64,000 nucleotides of DNA from contig CAKMRJ010005634.1 of assembly GCA_928212115.1 (NCBI GenBank), positions 124,456,277 through 124,520,276 on the forward strand, in the 5' to 3' direction. The position numbers and the translations under genes were made by a program. Source of the DNA: Lactuca virosa. Taxonomy: Eukaryota; Streptophyta; Magnoliopsida; Asterales; Asteraceae. Each line of letters opens with the position of its first letter. The stretch's first letter is position 1. The notes below the pieces were generated by a model. The model ran no database searches, had not been told where the DNA came from, and was given only the letters and a program-made list of their open reading frames with translations. Below, piece by piece: positions 21,705-33,670 of this stretch.

Positions 21705-24028
21705 TGTAACACCCGTGTTTCCAGGATAGGCATTAATGATGATGTAATAGTCTAGTTCAACCTTTGTAACTCATTTTGAAGAAATGAAAAGGGAATTATT
21801 TGATTATTATGTGTTTTATGCTTAATTATTAGGAATTAATTAATTAAGAATAAAAATAAACGTCGAAAATAAATATTAAATAAAGCCGATATCTATTAAG
21901 AAAGTTGTAGTGGTCGCGACAAGGATTCCGGATATATAAAGAATACCGAAATCCGAGTTATAACGAAGAAGTTATGACCTGTCGAAGTTCCGCGACAAAA
22001 CCGGCACGGCGCCGAATGACGTAAAAAGTGAGTTTTTGATAAACTACTTTTTAGCCTTGGTGATCTAAATGAAAGTCGTAGTGTTCGTTAAACCGAGAGT
22101 ATGTATAACAAGAACGTTCTGACTTCGTATGAAGAAGTTATGATTTTTCTAAGTTTCAGCTTAGCAGTAGCCAACTAAAAACTCGAATTTTAGATCGAGT
22201 GATTTTTAGCCGACACAACCTAAACGAGAATCAAAGGTCTCGTCAATAGTAATACAACGGTAAAAAAACAGAAGAAAACAAACGTCGGATGAAGAAGTTA
22301 TGAATTTTTAACGGATTTCATGTCCCGGTCTGTTAAAAATAATAATATTAAAATTAATATCAAAATTAGCCGATGAAGTCTAAACGAAAGTTGTAGAGAG
22401 TAATTTTACCTACGTGTGCATATAAAGAACATCAAAAACGGAGCCCGTATGCGAAAGTTATGGATTTTAGAAGCTTTTGCTCAAAAATCAAGAATATCCC
22501 AAAATCCGAGAAATTTCGCATGGTGAGACTTCGGCCACGTCACCGTCGCTCGCAGGTCGCCTCGTGTCCGCCACGTGCTCGTTGCTGATTCGACCGAAGG
22601 TGCGGCCCAGTAGGAACTCGACGCGCCTCGCACCGGTGGCAGATCCGAAGCGCGGTTTAATGGGCGTCTGACGCGTGCCCTCCTTGCGTGTCCAAGATTC
22701 GCAGGCGCGCCACCTCTCCACCCCTCGCACCATAGACCTCGCTCCAATCAGAAGCCGCCACATGGAGCCTCGCATGCGAGCCGCGTATTCACTTATCCTC
22801 CCCCTTGGATCCGAAGCCTCCCCTATAAATAGAAGGGTGCGAACCCTCCCGGGGATAATTTGGAAAATTGCCATTTTACACCCCTAAACCCATATTTCTT
22901 CCATTCCAACTTCCCCCAAATCCCCGGTATTATACCAAACACCCAAAATACGTTCCGAAGTGCCCGAAGACTCGGAAAAATTTATCTTTTCGGTTTTGAA
23001 GCCCAACCGTCGTAGAGCCCAGTTTCTCAATAAAACTCCTTGTTTTATTAGAAACGATCGTTTTAGGAAACGAAGTGCTGCCCAATTATCATTAAATCAC
23101 GTGAGTGTGTAGTCACTTTCATCTTACACATAGATACGAAGTATTTTCTATAAAATACGTGTTATGTGTAATTATATTAATTGTTTATTTGAGGTGACTG
23201 TTGAATAGATGTTTTATACAAGTTTTAAACTGTATATGTATTTTATCTACAAATATGTTGGGTAAAACATGGGTAGTTGAAATAGTCGATGTGTGTTAAA
23301 ATGATGAGAGGCCTCGATGTTGTTGTTGTTTTTGTTGTTTTTGTTGTTGCTGTAGTCATCTAGCGGAGTATAGATGACGACCACGAACCTTTCTAGTCAG
23401 TCCAGTGGAACACTAGCAGGTTCGCAACTTGTAGGTGTTGGTGAACTATATGTTCATTGGTGTACTCCATCCCCCTCATGGTTGCCTTTAGGACATGTAT
23501 GGATGAGGAGTCCCCTTAGCAGTAGTGTCCATCCCGATGATATTCCTTAGGCTAGGTCCCTTGTGATAGGTATTTAGGGACGTAAAGTGAGGATAACGGG
23601 AATGGGTAATCAGGGTTATTGTTGATTGATGAATCTAATAGATTTATTATTATTGTGGGTTGAACACCCTATATGCTCACCAGGCTCCCAAGCCTGACCC
23701 GCTCAGCTTTATATATTACAGGTAGTGGACCCCGAGCATAGTCAGATGATGATGAGAGATTTTTGGATTATAGGCCAGTAGTTGTAAATAACGATTGTAA
23801 GGCTTATAATGTCTTGTTTATGCTTTTGATCTGTATCGGAACATGACATCCCGAGGTTTTGATATAAAATGAAAATATATATTTCTTAAAGAAAGGTTTT
23901 GATAAATTTTTATCATGTTTTGTTTTGGGAACAAATTCCGCAACATCTTTTAAAAGGATTACTCTGAGTTTATTTTAAAAGCATAAATTAAATCGGTATT
24001 TTTCGGCCGAGAAATTAGGGGGTGTCAC
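21705..24028 (+). repeat. 3' LTR of gypsy A
   Basis: It starts TGTAACACCCG and ends GGGGGTGTCAC, with the final A apparently lost. Differences from the 5' LTR include a 9-bp deletion near 21806, an expanded GTT/TTTTG microsatellite (23318-23352) and loss of one of two CACGTG boxes; the other is at 22572-22577. TATA box at 22824-22830. Confidence 0.9.
22824..22830 (+). promoter_or_regulatory. TATA box, 3' LTR of gypsy A
   Basis: CCCCTATAAATAGAAGG. It could drive transcription outward into the copia-2 fragment at 24029. Confidence 0.5.
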
Positions 24029-24034
24029 CCATCA
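24029..24034. repeat. target-site duplication of gypsy A, right copy (CCATCA)
   Basis: Matches 14436-14441. Confidence 0.7.
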
Positions 24035-24330
24035 CAAGGGACGACCTATACTACTACATATTTTTTGATAACCTGAGAAAATGTAATTATGTTTATATGA
24101 TTAAGCATAAGTCTAACACTTTGGAAAAGTTTCAAAGAGTATTAGAACAAAATAGGAAATCAATTGGGCAAGAAGATAAAAAGGGTATCCAATCTGAAAG
24201 GAAAGGAGAATACCTTAGCATCAGTTTTACGATCATGTTAGAGATTTTGGAATGGTTTCCATAATTGTCGTCTCCAAGGACACCATAATGTAATGGTGTT
24301 GCTAAAAGCAGAGTCAAATTCTATATGGTT
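24035..24330 (+). pseudogene. copia integrase core (copia-2, right part)
   Basis: It resumes exactly where 14441 stops. TRDDLYYYIFFDNL corresponds to the copia segment with the first catalytic aspartate (usual TFTDDFSRYGY), and NYVYMIKHKSNTLEKFQ and ERKGEYLS correspond to the next motifs, the latter replacing the usual DRGGEYLS so that the second catalytic aspartate is lost. Stops follow after 24264. Confidence 0.7.
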
Positions 24331-24880
24331 CAATCTATACTGAATCGTTCTTCACTACCATATATAAATTTAGGGAATATACACTTGAAGTAGTAGAGCA
24401 TGTTTTGAACCTTATAACCAACTAATTAGGTTTGAAGACACCTAATGAAATATGGCTTTGGAAGTTTACTCAGATTTTGTTCTGGTGTTATGAGGTCCTT
24501 TGTTAGGCAAGAAACCAATAACCAACTTAAATCAAGATCTAAGAGTTTTGCATTATAGGGTATTCAATAAAGACTTTGATATTTATTTTTAAACACCAAT
24601 GAGAGTGTTGTGCTTCTATCTCAAAAGGAGTTTTCCTTGAGGCAAAGAACATATAAATATCAAGAAGTTGGTAGGAGTCATATTAATCTTGAAGAAATTC
24701 GAGATATTTTTGAAAACAGTTGGCACTAGCTCTCAACTTGAGCTTGAAATATTGGTTGAGTAAAATGACATTACCTTACCTCATCTCACAGCTACTTAAG
24801 TTAGTGTACCTCCCGAATTTTAATAAATTCATCTAAATGTGGAAGGTGACACGTTGGTTAGTGAAAAAAAATGTACCAAT
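24331..24880 (+). other. decayed copia-2 integrase C-terminus and linker
   Basis: Expected position of the integrase end and the linker to RT. No long open frame; no motif I can support beyond position. Confidence 0.45.
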
Positions 24881-25285
24881 TTCGATAATCTAATAGCTGC
24901 TAGGAAGCAATGGTGGCCCTTGAGGCTGACCAATGAAAAGAGGTCAAGGATAGAAAAATTCAGTCCATGAAGGATAACGATGTATGGGATTGGTGCATCT
25001 GAAGCTTACTCTTGTAACAAAAGGTTGTAATTAGATCTTCAATGTGAAGACTAACATAGATAGGAATGTAGACACATTCAAAGCTAGTATGTTGCAAAAT
25101 AGTTTCACTCAGACTCAAGAAAACAATCTCAAGAGTAGTTAAGGGATGATCTATTTGGTTATTTGTTACTGTTGTTGCCTTCCTTCATTTTATGATATGG
25201 TCAAATGGATGTATAGATGAATTTAACTAATAGGAAACTTTCAAAGGATGTATAACAAATCCAGAAAGGATTTAAACATAAAAAG
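24881..25285 (+). pseudogene. copia reverse transcriptase, N-terminal remnant (copia-2)
   Basis: Broken frames show IQSMKDNDVWD (usual M.SM..N.VW.LV), then degraded equivalents of the GCKWVFK...KARLVAKGF block, VAFLHFMIW and the WMDVKTAFLNG region with stops. The trace reaches KGFKHKK, the PEGF segment of copia RT, where gypsy B interrupts; it resumes at 37105. Confidence 0.65.
25281..25285. repeat. target-site duplication of gypsy B, left copy (AAAAG)
   Basis: AAAAG before the LTR; CAAAG at 37105-37109 after it, one mismatch. Assignment is supported by copia RT homology resuming directly after it. Confidence 0.6.
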
Positions 25286-27786
25286 TGTGACATCCCCAAA
25301 TTTCTCGGCCAGAAAAGACCGATTTAATTTATGCTTTTTAAAATAAAATCAGAGTAATCCTTTTCAAAGATGTTGCGGAATTTGTTCCCAAAACAAAACA
25401 TGATAAAATTGTCTCAAAACCTTTCTTTAAGAAATATATATTTTCATTTTATATCAAAACCTCGAGATGTCATGTTCCGATAAAGATCAAAAGCGTAAAC
25501 AAGACAGTATAAGCCTTACAACAGTTATTTACAACTACTGGCCTATAATCCAAAAATCACTCATCATCATCCGACAATGCTCGGGGTCCACAACCTGAAA
25601 TATAAAAAGTTGAGTGGGTCAGGCTTGCGAGCCTGGTGAGCATATAGGGTTTTCAACCCACAATAAATAAACTTATTATGCTTAAACATCAAACAATCAA
25701 CCAAATTACCCCAACCCCATTATCTTATTTATTTCATAAGGATTTACCCTAAGAATCAACTATCACTCATTCCTAAGGATCCATCGTAAGGAATAGGCAC
25801 GAAGTCACATCGTCGCCAGGGATTATACAACCGGCACTAAGCCCATAGCTGCCAGGGTTTATACAACATGTGCTAAGTCCATAGCTCTTATTTATCGACA
25901 GTATTATTCACAGGAATCTCCCTACAATCCATGTCAATGGGTTTTTCGAGTACAACTGATGAACATATAGTTCACACACTTACAAGTTGCGAGCCTCCTA
26001 GTGTTCCACAGATCATCTAGAATAGTCCATGGTTGTCCTCCATACTCTGTTGAATGATGGGGGCTAACGTTTGGGTAAGTGATTCTCTCATATTTCACTA
26101 CTCACCCTCATCTCATGATCTATATCACCGATCATCTCATTTATCCAACTCATCTTTCATCACATACCAACTATTTCATCTACCCATGTTTTACCCAACA
26201 TTTTGTAGATAAAAAATACATATACAGTTTAAATTATTTAAAAATCAGTATAAATCATTCTTTCAACATCCACCTCAAATAAACAAACAATATATATTCA
26301 CATAGCACGTATTTTATATAAAATTCTTCATATCTATGTGTAAGATGAAAGTAACTATACACTCATATGATTTAATGATAATCGGGCAGCACTTCGTTTC
26401 TTAAAACGATCGTTTCTAATAAAACCGGGAGTTTTATTGAAAAATCGGGCTCTGCGAGGGTTGGGCTTCAAAACCGAAAAGATAAATTTTTCCAGGTCTT
26501 CGGGCACTTCGGGGCGTGTTTCGGGTGTTTGGTATAATACCGGGGCGTTGGGGGAAGTTGGAATGAAAGAAATATGAGTTTAGGGGTGTAAAATGTCACT
26601 TTTCCAAAATATACCCAAGAGGTCTCGCACCCTTCTATTTATAGGGGCGAGGCTTCTGATCGGACGGTTGAGAGGACTCCACGCGGCAGCAGATCCGAAG
26701 AGAAGGCACATGGGTCGCACGTGCGAGGGTCCAGGTGTGGGCTTCTGATTGGACCGAGGTCTAGGTCCGAGGTTCGGAGTCGTGGCACACAATGCGAAGG
26801 TCGGACACGTCAAGAGAAGACACGCGTCGGACTCCTACTGGACCGCACTTCGGATGCGAGGGAGTACGACACGCCTCGCCAGCTGGCCTCGGTGAGTCAG
26901 CAGTTTCGGACACGTGGCGCGCATGGAGCGAAGGTGACGTGGCCGAACACCAGCCATGCGAAATTCCTCCGTTTTAGCATTTTTTTCTCGATTTTTGTGC
27001 TAAAACTTCTAAAATCCATAACCTTCGCATACGGGCTCCGTTTTTGACTTTCTTTATATGCACGCGTAGGTAAAATTACGCTCTACAATTTCCTTTAGAC
27101 TTCGTCAGCTAATTTTGATTTTAATTTTAATATTATTATTTTTAACAGACCGGGACAAGAAATCCGTTACAAATTCATAACTTCTTCATCCGACGTCCGT
27201 TTTCGTCTGTCTTGTTACCATTGTACTCCTATTGACGAGACCTTCGATTATCGTTTAGGTTGTGTCGGCTAAAAATCACTCGATCCAAAATTCGAGTTTT
27301 TAGCTGTCTACTGCTAAGCTGAAACTTAGAAAAATCATAACTTCCTCATACGAAGTCAGATTTGGACGTTCTTTTTATACATACTCTCGGTTTAATGAAC
27401 ACTACAAATTTCATTTAGATTACTAAGGCTAAAAAGTAGTTTATCAAAAACTCACTTTTTACGTCATTCGGCACCGTGTCGGTTTTGTCGCGGAACTTCG
27501 ACAACTCATAACTTCTTCGTTATAACTCGGATTTCGGTATTCTTTATATATCCGAAATCCTTGTCCCGACCATAACAACTTTATTAATAGATATCAGATT
27601 TATCTAATATTTATTTTCGACGCTCATTTTTATTCTTAATTAATTAAATCCTAATAATTAAGCATAAAACACATAATTCACATAATATTCACATAATTCC
27701 TTTTCATTTCTTCAAAATGAGTTACAAAGGTTAACCAAGACTATTATGTCAATATTAATGCCTAGCCTAGAAACACGGGCGTTACA
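25286..27786 (-). repeat. 3' LTR of gypsy B
   Basis: Plus-strand ends are TGTGACATCCCC and GGGCGTTACA. Same layout as the LTRs of A in reverse: GC-rich block with CACGTG at 26718-26723 and 26911-26916 and a TATA box at 26636-26643. Confidence 0.9.
26636..26643 (-). promoter_or_regulatory. TATA box, 3' LTR of gypsy B
   Basis: TATTTATA on the plus strand (TATAAATA in sense). CACGTG boxes lie 75 and 270 bp upstream in the sense direction. Confidence 0.55.
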
Positions 27787-27802
27787 TTTCTCTCCCCCTT
27801 AG
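27787..27802 (-). other. polypurine tract of gypsy B
   Basis: The minus strand reads AAGGGGGAGAGAAA just before the 3' LTR; equivalent to the tract of A. Confidence 0.75.
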
Positions 27803-27839
27803 GATGATTACGTCCCCGGAATCACACATCAACAAACAA

Positions 27840-28691
27840 CTACGGGTAGGCACTCATCATGTCACTCTTCGTTTCCCAGGTGAGATTTGGCCCATTCGTA
27901 TGTTTCCAACGCACAAGCACTAAATCGACCATCTTGCGTCGCAACTTCTTAGTCTTACGATTAACGATTGCCTCAGGCTCTTCAATTAACCTCTTGTTTT
28001 CATCCAACCTTAATTCAGAAATTAGAATTATGTCGGGCACATCTCCCGTGAACTTTCTCAAATAACACACATGAAAGGTGTTATGAATACCCTCTAGTTC
28101 TTCCCGTAATTCTAGCTTGTAAGCTTGATTCCCGATTATCTGAAGAACTTTAAATGGTCCAACAAACCTTGGACTCAACTTTCCCCTTTTACCAAATCTT
28201 ATAAGTCCCTTCCACGACAAGACTCTAAGTAAAACCGAATCTCCAACATCGAATGATATCAGTTGTCTTTTCTTGTCAGCATAAGTCTTTTGTCGATCTT
28301 GAGCTGCTAACATCCTTTCCCTAATTACCTTCAACTTTTCAGCAGTCTGATGGACTATTTCAGGTCCCATAAACTGCTTTTCCCCAGCTTCCGGCCAACA
28401 AGACGGCGTTTGACACTTTTCTCCATACAAAGCGTGATAAGGTGCCATCTTGATGCTCGAGTGGAAAATATTATTATATGAAAATTCCACTAGAGGTAAG
28501 TGTTCATCCCAGTTACCTTGGAATTCCAGGGTACATGCTCTCAGCATATCCTCCAACGTTCGAATTGTTCGTTCTCTCTGACCATCCGTTTGCGGATGGT
28601 AATTTGTACTCAAAACACAACTTGGTACCCAATTCCTCTTGTAGACTCCTACAAAACCTTGAGGTAAAACGGCTGTCACGATCTGATACAA
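27840..28691 (-). pseudogene. integrase core end, C-terminus and chromodomain-like tail (gypsy B)
   Basis: A 283-codon frame. The first ~30 residues belong to a false frame after a shift near 28640; from YHPQTDGQRERTIRTLE it follows the integrase core with the catalytic glutamate intact. Then come NNIFHSSIKMAPYHALYGEKC, the GKRGKLSPRFVGPFKV GPY/F module (intact here, unlike in A), EGIHNTFHVCYLRKF and the LVLVRWKHTNGPNLTWE tail. About 550 bp of this matches 21118-21669 of A closely. Confidence 0.85.
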
Positions 28692-28893
28692 TCGTTAACG
28701 GAACACCGTGAAGCCTCACAATTTCCTTCACGTAAGAATTCGCAAGTTTATCCATAGACCATTTCTCTTTGGCTGCTATGAAATGCACACTCTTAGTGAA
28801 GCGATCAACGACCACCCAAATCATGTCGTGACCGTTCCTTGTTATGGGCAGTTTAGTCACAAAATCCATGGTGATGTCTTCCCATTTACCCAT
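28513..28893 (-). pseudogene. integrase core, first part (gypsy B)
   Basis: ITMDFVTKLPITRNGHD and WVVVDRFTKSVHFIA carry the first catalytic aspartate; IVSDRDSRFTSRF carries the second. The frame shifts near 28640 relative to the downstream part. Upstream in the same gene are a TAA at 28936-28938 (in place of a glutamine that A retains) and a TAG at 29005-29007, in place of the second of two tandem tryptophans (A has lost the first). Confidence 0.8.
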
Positions 28894-29164
28894 GGGTACA
28901 GGTAAAGGTTCTAAACTCCCATACGGTTTCTGATGTTATGCCTTAACCCTAGCACATGTTACACACTTATCCACATACTTTGCATCATCGAGCTTTATCG
29001 TCGGCTACCAGTAGCAGGGTTTTAGATCCCTATACATTTTTGCGCTGCCGGGATGAATCGAGTACATGGTCTTGTCAGCTTCTTCCATCAGAAGATCTCT
29101 TACTCCTCACGTCTTAGGTACCCAAATTCTATCTTGGAATACCTTCAATCCTTGACCGTTTGTA

Positions 29165-29880
29165 TCAACCACTAACGTTTTCCCAACGTTCTTCCTTTCG
29201 GTCATTTTTCTCTAAAGCTTCCTCTTGAGCTTTCTTTATACTTTCCACAATTGTCGAGACAACTTCAATTCTCAACGCTCTTGGCCTTTTCTTTTCAAGG
29301 TTTACCTTCCGACTGAGAGCATCAGCAACAACATTTGCTTTACCAAGGTGGTAAAGTATCTCACAGTCGTAGTCCTTGAGTAACTCTAGCCAGCGTCGTT
29401 GCCTCATGTTCAATTCCTTCTGATTAAAGAGATATTGAAGACTCTTATGATCAGTGAAAAGTTTACATTTAGTGCCATAAAGATAGTGCCTCCATATCTT
29501 TAAGGCGAATACTACCGCTGCCAACTCCAGATCATGAGTGGGGTAGTTCTTTTCATGCTCTTTCAATTGCCTCGATGCATACACTATCACTTTATCCCTT
29601 TGGCTCAGAACACAACCTAACCCAACTCCAGATGCATCGCTATAAAATGCGAAGTCATCAACTCCTTCAGGTAAAGAAAGAATCGGTGCTTCACACAACT
29701 TCTTCTTTAACTTCTCAAAAGCTTCCTTGTACTTCTCATTCCAAGTATAAATGGCTCCTTTGTGGGTCAAAGCTGTTAATGGAGTAGCGATAAAAAAAAA
29801 GCCTTGGATAAACCTTCGGTAATATCCAGCTAATCCTAGAAAGCTTCACATCTCCGTAGGACTTTCAATTGTAACCTTCG
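29165..29880 (-). pseudogene. RT thumb and RNase H (gypsy B)
   Basis: The open stretch 29165-29770 carries YSDASGVGLGCVLSQ (catalytic D; the usual glycines are present, unlike A), ELAAVVFALKIWRHYL, FTDHKSLQYL and ADALSR. Upstream to about 29880 the LAGYYRRFI thumb motif is still readable, with an A-run expansion at 29790-29799 and a stop. The fingers, palm and FIDD box of RT are absent: homology to A ends at about 29880. Confidence 0.85.
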
Positions 29881-30653
29881 AGTTACAAAATAAATCTTTA
29901 TTGAGGACTCCTTCTTCTTCTTAGAATAAGTACTTTCCTTCATTTATTGTAACAGACCGATGGGTCATGTACTAATGATCTCTCATCGTATAATGCAATG
30001 CTTAGACTCGGGTCTGTTAGAGACAAATTCTGGAACAGAATATACCTTCCTTCATGTTCTAATGTGATACAATCACAATTCAACATGTATCATTTCTAAC
30101 TACCAACTTCTTTAACAACGAGCGCGATACTTCTATTGATCGCTTTGATCATCTTTCACTTCAATCTTCTAGCTTAAGTCAAATGCTACATCGAACTTGG
30201 TCCTTTGAACCATGTGACATACTCATCTTAGTCGGACTCAATTCGATATGACCTCTAGGGTCGGAATAACAATCATCTTCTTAGTCATTATCGAAACGAT
30301 GGTAACAACAGACTAGAAGAAGATGGAAACAAATTACTAGCTCCTTGGTAACCTTGTGACTTTCCCTGATCCAAATACGAGTCATGTGTTTCCGGTAGTA
30401 TAGGCCTCTACTACCATTCACACCTACTCATACTCGTACCAAGTATTGTCTCGCACTTCTCCAAGTCACCATCCAAGAATTTCACATAGTCATTCAATTC
30501 ATCAGATGAGAAAACCAGGGCTTATATTATTTCTTGAAGCGATTACACAGGGATTCAAGTTTACCCTATACTATGCCTCTAATAGGCTAAACCACTTGTT
30601 ACTATTCACATTACTACTTCATAACTTGATCTCCGGGTATCAAGTCTTTACTT
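29881..30653. other. unrecognised 770-bp block replacing protease and RT in gypsy B
   Basis: This lies where A has protease and most of RT (about 1.4 kb), but I see no similarity to A here and no retroelement motif. Frames are short (longest about 72 codons). It may be filler captured during a deletion, or a diverged internal region of a distinct subfamily. Confidence 0.5.
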
Positions 30654-31241
30654 CTAATTCCTAGCATTGTTATTTGCTTCGTCGAGGATATTCTGAAATT
30701 CCCTTGACGTTGGCGGTGCGCTTGGCCTTGTTATTTCATTTTTCTTCAGGCAGTCCTTAGAAATATGGCCTTCTTCCTTACATCTGTAACACACCCCCTT
30801 GGGAATCGTACACTCATCGGCGTAATGCCCAATTTCTCCACACTTGAAGCAATTCACCTTCCTGCCATAATTCCCAAAGTGTTTATTTTTGCACTTCCCG
30901 CACCATTTTCCTTTACCTCCTCTTTTGCCAGACTTTGAGAATATGTTGCTCTTGTTGGACCTTGAAGACCCCTCACATTTCCTCTTCTTGCCAACTTCAA
31001 CCTTGTTGGCGGTCCTGTCATTAATCATTTCTTCAATAGACTTAGCAACCCAGATAGTTGCCTCAAGAGCAGATGCCTGACGTACTGGCATAGTAATTTC
31101 ATCCTTACTTTGTTGAAGTAAACGTTTTGTCTCTTCCATCTGTTGATCCAACATCGTACGCACCATTTCCTGTACCCTAACCATCATGATTGGCTCAGGC
31201 TGCGGATTATCGTTTCCGAATCCTCTTTGAGCACTCGCCAT
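30654..31241 (-). CDS. gag: shortened Gag of gypsy B (capsid deleted, both zinc knuckles kept)
   Basis: A 195-residue open frame. Residues 1-45 match the N-terminus of A's Gag (EPIMMVRVQEMVRTML against EPITMAGVRAMIQTMM). It then jumps at about residue 50 to the segment VRQASALEATIWVAKS that in A lies at about residue 258. So roughly 200 residues covering the capsid domain are missing in frame. A basic region and two zinc knuckles follow, CFKCGEIGHYADEC and CYRCKEEGHISKDC, in one frame, then a short tail ending where the unknown block begins. An intact RNA-binding frame without a capsid is unusual. Confidence 0.8.
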   Translation of the reverse strand: MASAQRGFGNDNPQPEPIMMVRVQEMVRTMLDQQMEETKRLLQQSKDEITMPVRQASALEATIWVAKSIEEMINDRTANKVEVGKKRKCEGSSRSNKSNIFSKSGKRGGKGKWCGKCKNKHFGNYGRKVNCFKCGEIGHYADECTIPKGVCYRCKEEGHISKDCLKKNEITRPSAPPTSREFQNILDEANNNARN

Positions 31242-31595
31242 TTCGATCTATACACCAATCGTAGGTGAATTTAGATCCTTATTTTTGATAGACATTAAAT
31301 CTTTGTTATTACTCCGAAACGTTTATATGTTAGTTCAAATATCGTAATCTTACGCTGAGAATCCTACACACATAAGGTTTCCAGATCCGGTCAGCAACAG
31401 ACCATAGATCCGAACAAATAATGACATATATGGCAAACATATAACATTTAGCACATAAAAGAATTTTAGGCATCTTTCCTAAAATACACTAGTGCTCGTG
31501 TCTAAAATATGGTAGACACTCATCTCACAATCATCACTTAGCATTCTAAGTTTAAGTCTAGAAATCCTAAAAGTTCCTACTTCGCTTAAACTAAT
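31242..31595 (-). other. untranslated leader of gypsy B
   Basis: Mirror of the gypsy A leader (16775-17128); no coding sequence. Confidence 0.7.
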
Positions 31596-31607
31596 GCTCT
31601 GATACCA
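31596..31607 (-). other. primer binding site of gypsy B
   Basis: GCTCTGATACCA on the plus strand (TGGTATCAGAGC in sense), two bases from the LTR. Confidence 0.9.
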
Positions 31608-32486
31608 ACTGTGACATCCCCAAATTTGTCGGCCAGAAAAGACCGATTTAATTTATGCTTTTTAAAATAAAATCAGAGTAATCCTTTTCAAAGATGTTGC
31701 GGAATTTGTTCCCAAAACAAAACATGATAAAATTTTATCAAAACCTTTCTTTAAAAAATATATATTTTCATTTTATATCAAAACCTCGAGATGTCATGTT
31801 CCGATACAGATCAAAAGCATAAACAAGACAGTATAAGCCTTACAACAGTTATTTACAACTACTGGCCTATAATCCAAAAATCACTCATCATCATCCGACT
31901 ATGCTCGGGGTCTACTACCTGTAATATAAAAACCTGAGTGGGTCAGGCTTGGGAGCCTGGTGAGCATATAGGGTTTTCAACCCACAATAAATAAACTTAT
32001 TATGCTTAAACATCAAACAATCAACCAACTTACCTTAACCCCATTATCTGATTTATTTCTTAAGGATTTACCCTAAGAATCAACTATCACTCATTCCTAA
32101 GGATCCATCCTAAGGAATAGGCACAAAGTCACATCGTCGCCAGGGATTATACAATAGGCACTAAGTCCATAGATGACAGGGTTTATACAACATGTGCTAA
32201 GTCCATAGCTCTTATTTATCGACAGTATTATTCACAGGAATCTCCCTGCAATACATGTCAATGGGTTTTTAGAGTACAACTGATTAACATATAGTTCACA
32301 CACTTACAAGTTGCGAGCCTGCTAGTGTTCCACAAATAATCTAGAATAGTCCATGGTTGTCATCCATACTCTGTTGAATGACGGGGGCCAACGTTTGGGT
32401 AAGTGATTCTCTCATATTTCACCACTCACCCTCATCTCATGATCTATATCACCGATCATTTCATTTATCCAACTCATCTTTCATCA

Positions 32487-32491
32487 CATAC
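32487..32491. repeat. target-site duplication of D2, left copy (CATAC)
   Basis: CATAC, repeated at 35493-35497. The uninterrupted sister LTR has a single CATAC at the matching place (26163-26167). Confidence 0.9.
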
Positions 32492-33601
32492 TGTCACACC
32501 CCAAAACCGGAACGGCGGAAACGTTCTGGGGTGGAGGACGTCATGTACAGTATCATAAGAATGCATAATAGTATAGACAAGCAACAACATCCATTGCATT
32601 AACATAATAATTTTAATACAAGCGTGTTCTGAATAGTATGTAAGACACCAAAATGTATAATCAAAATAAAAGATGAGTCTTGTATGTGCTCCATCTTCTC
32701 AAAAGCTTCTTCAGTACCTGTCTACTGATGACCAGAGAATACAAGTTATTTTGAAAGAGTTTATCAGCATAAAGCTGGTGAGTTCATAAGTATTTAGTGT
32801 CATTGCCTGTATAAAAATGTTTGTAATAACATAGTGTAAATGTTCATCATTGATTGTAAATATTCGTAAATAGTTGACACTCTAGAAAATCCTATATTTT
32901 CTAGTGAAATGTAGTCTTCTACGAAGACCCGACTGTTTGTGTATTTGCTCTTTTGATAGTGTAAGAGTCCCCGATAAAAAGTATCATTATGAATAATATA
33001 GTTTACTTAAATGTGTATGTGACAAAATCACAAAATAAATGTCATAGGAAAAATAATGTTTTACCCCAGCAGTGACACTGCTGGTCATAAAGTGATGAAA
33101 TACTGACTCCAGTTAGTACTAAATGTACAGTACACCTCGGGGAGTCTAAAGTAATAAAAATGTAGACTCAAGGTGGTATCAAATGAACAATACGCCTCGG
33201 AGAGTCTATTTTGCCTTTAATTCTTAATTGGTTAATTAAAGGTTTAAATTTGAACTCGTATGTAACCATGCTGATCGACGGCTGAATCACTGATGACCCT
33301 CCAGGTCATGTGTAGTGAGGTAACATTCTGCCATCCCTTGGCCTTATCGGCTGGGACTGTAGCTAGCAGTCGGGATGTGGGAGTGTAGTAATGTTTTCTC
33401 TATACTAGTGTATAGTATGTTCTCTTCTATAGTGTATAGCGTGTATTAACTCATAACTGTACTGGCGCTAGTACGTGTTGTTGTAATAGTAGTAGTGAGT
33501 AGTAAGACCTTAAGTATACCTATTATATTTAAAATAGTAATGTTGTAGGTATGCCTCTATTACACAAAGGCACTGAACTGAAGTGAAAGCTTTTATATCC
33601 A

Positions 33602-33670
<69 letters not shown>

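Larger units (their letters stand above)
14442..24028 (+). mobile_element. gypsy A: Ty3/gypsy chromovirus-like element, full-length but defective
   Basis: A complete structure of about 9.6 kb: 5' LTR 14442-16760, primer site at 16763, gag 17129-18250, protease, RT, RNase H, integrase and a C-terminal chromodomain-like segment to 21669, purine tract 21690-21704, 3' LTR 21705-24028. The two LTRs agree closely apart from small indels, implying recent insertion relative to its host copia. Gag is separated from pol by a frameshift, and pol has three nonsense codons. Integrase C-terminal motifs resemble the Tekay/Del lineage. Confidence 0.9.
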
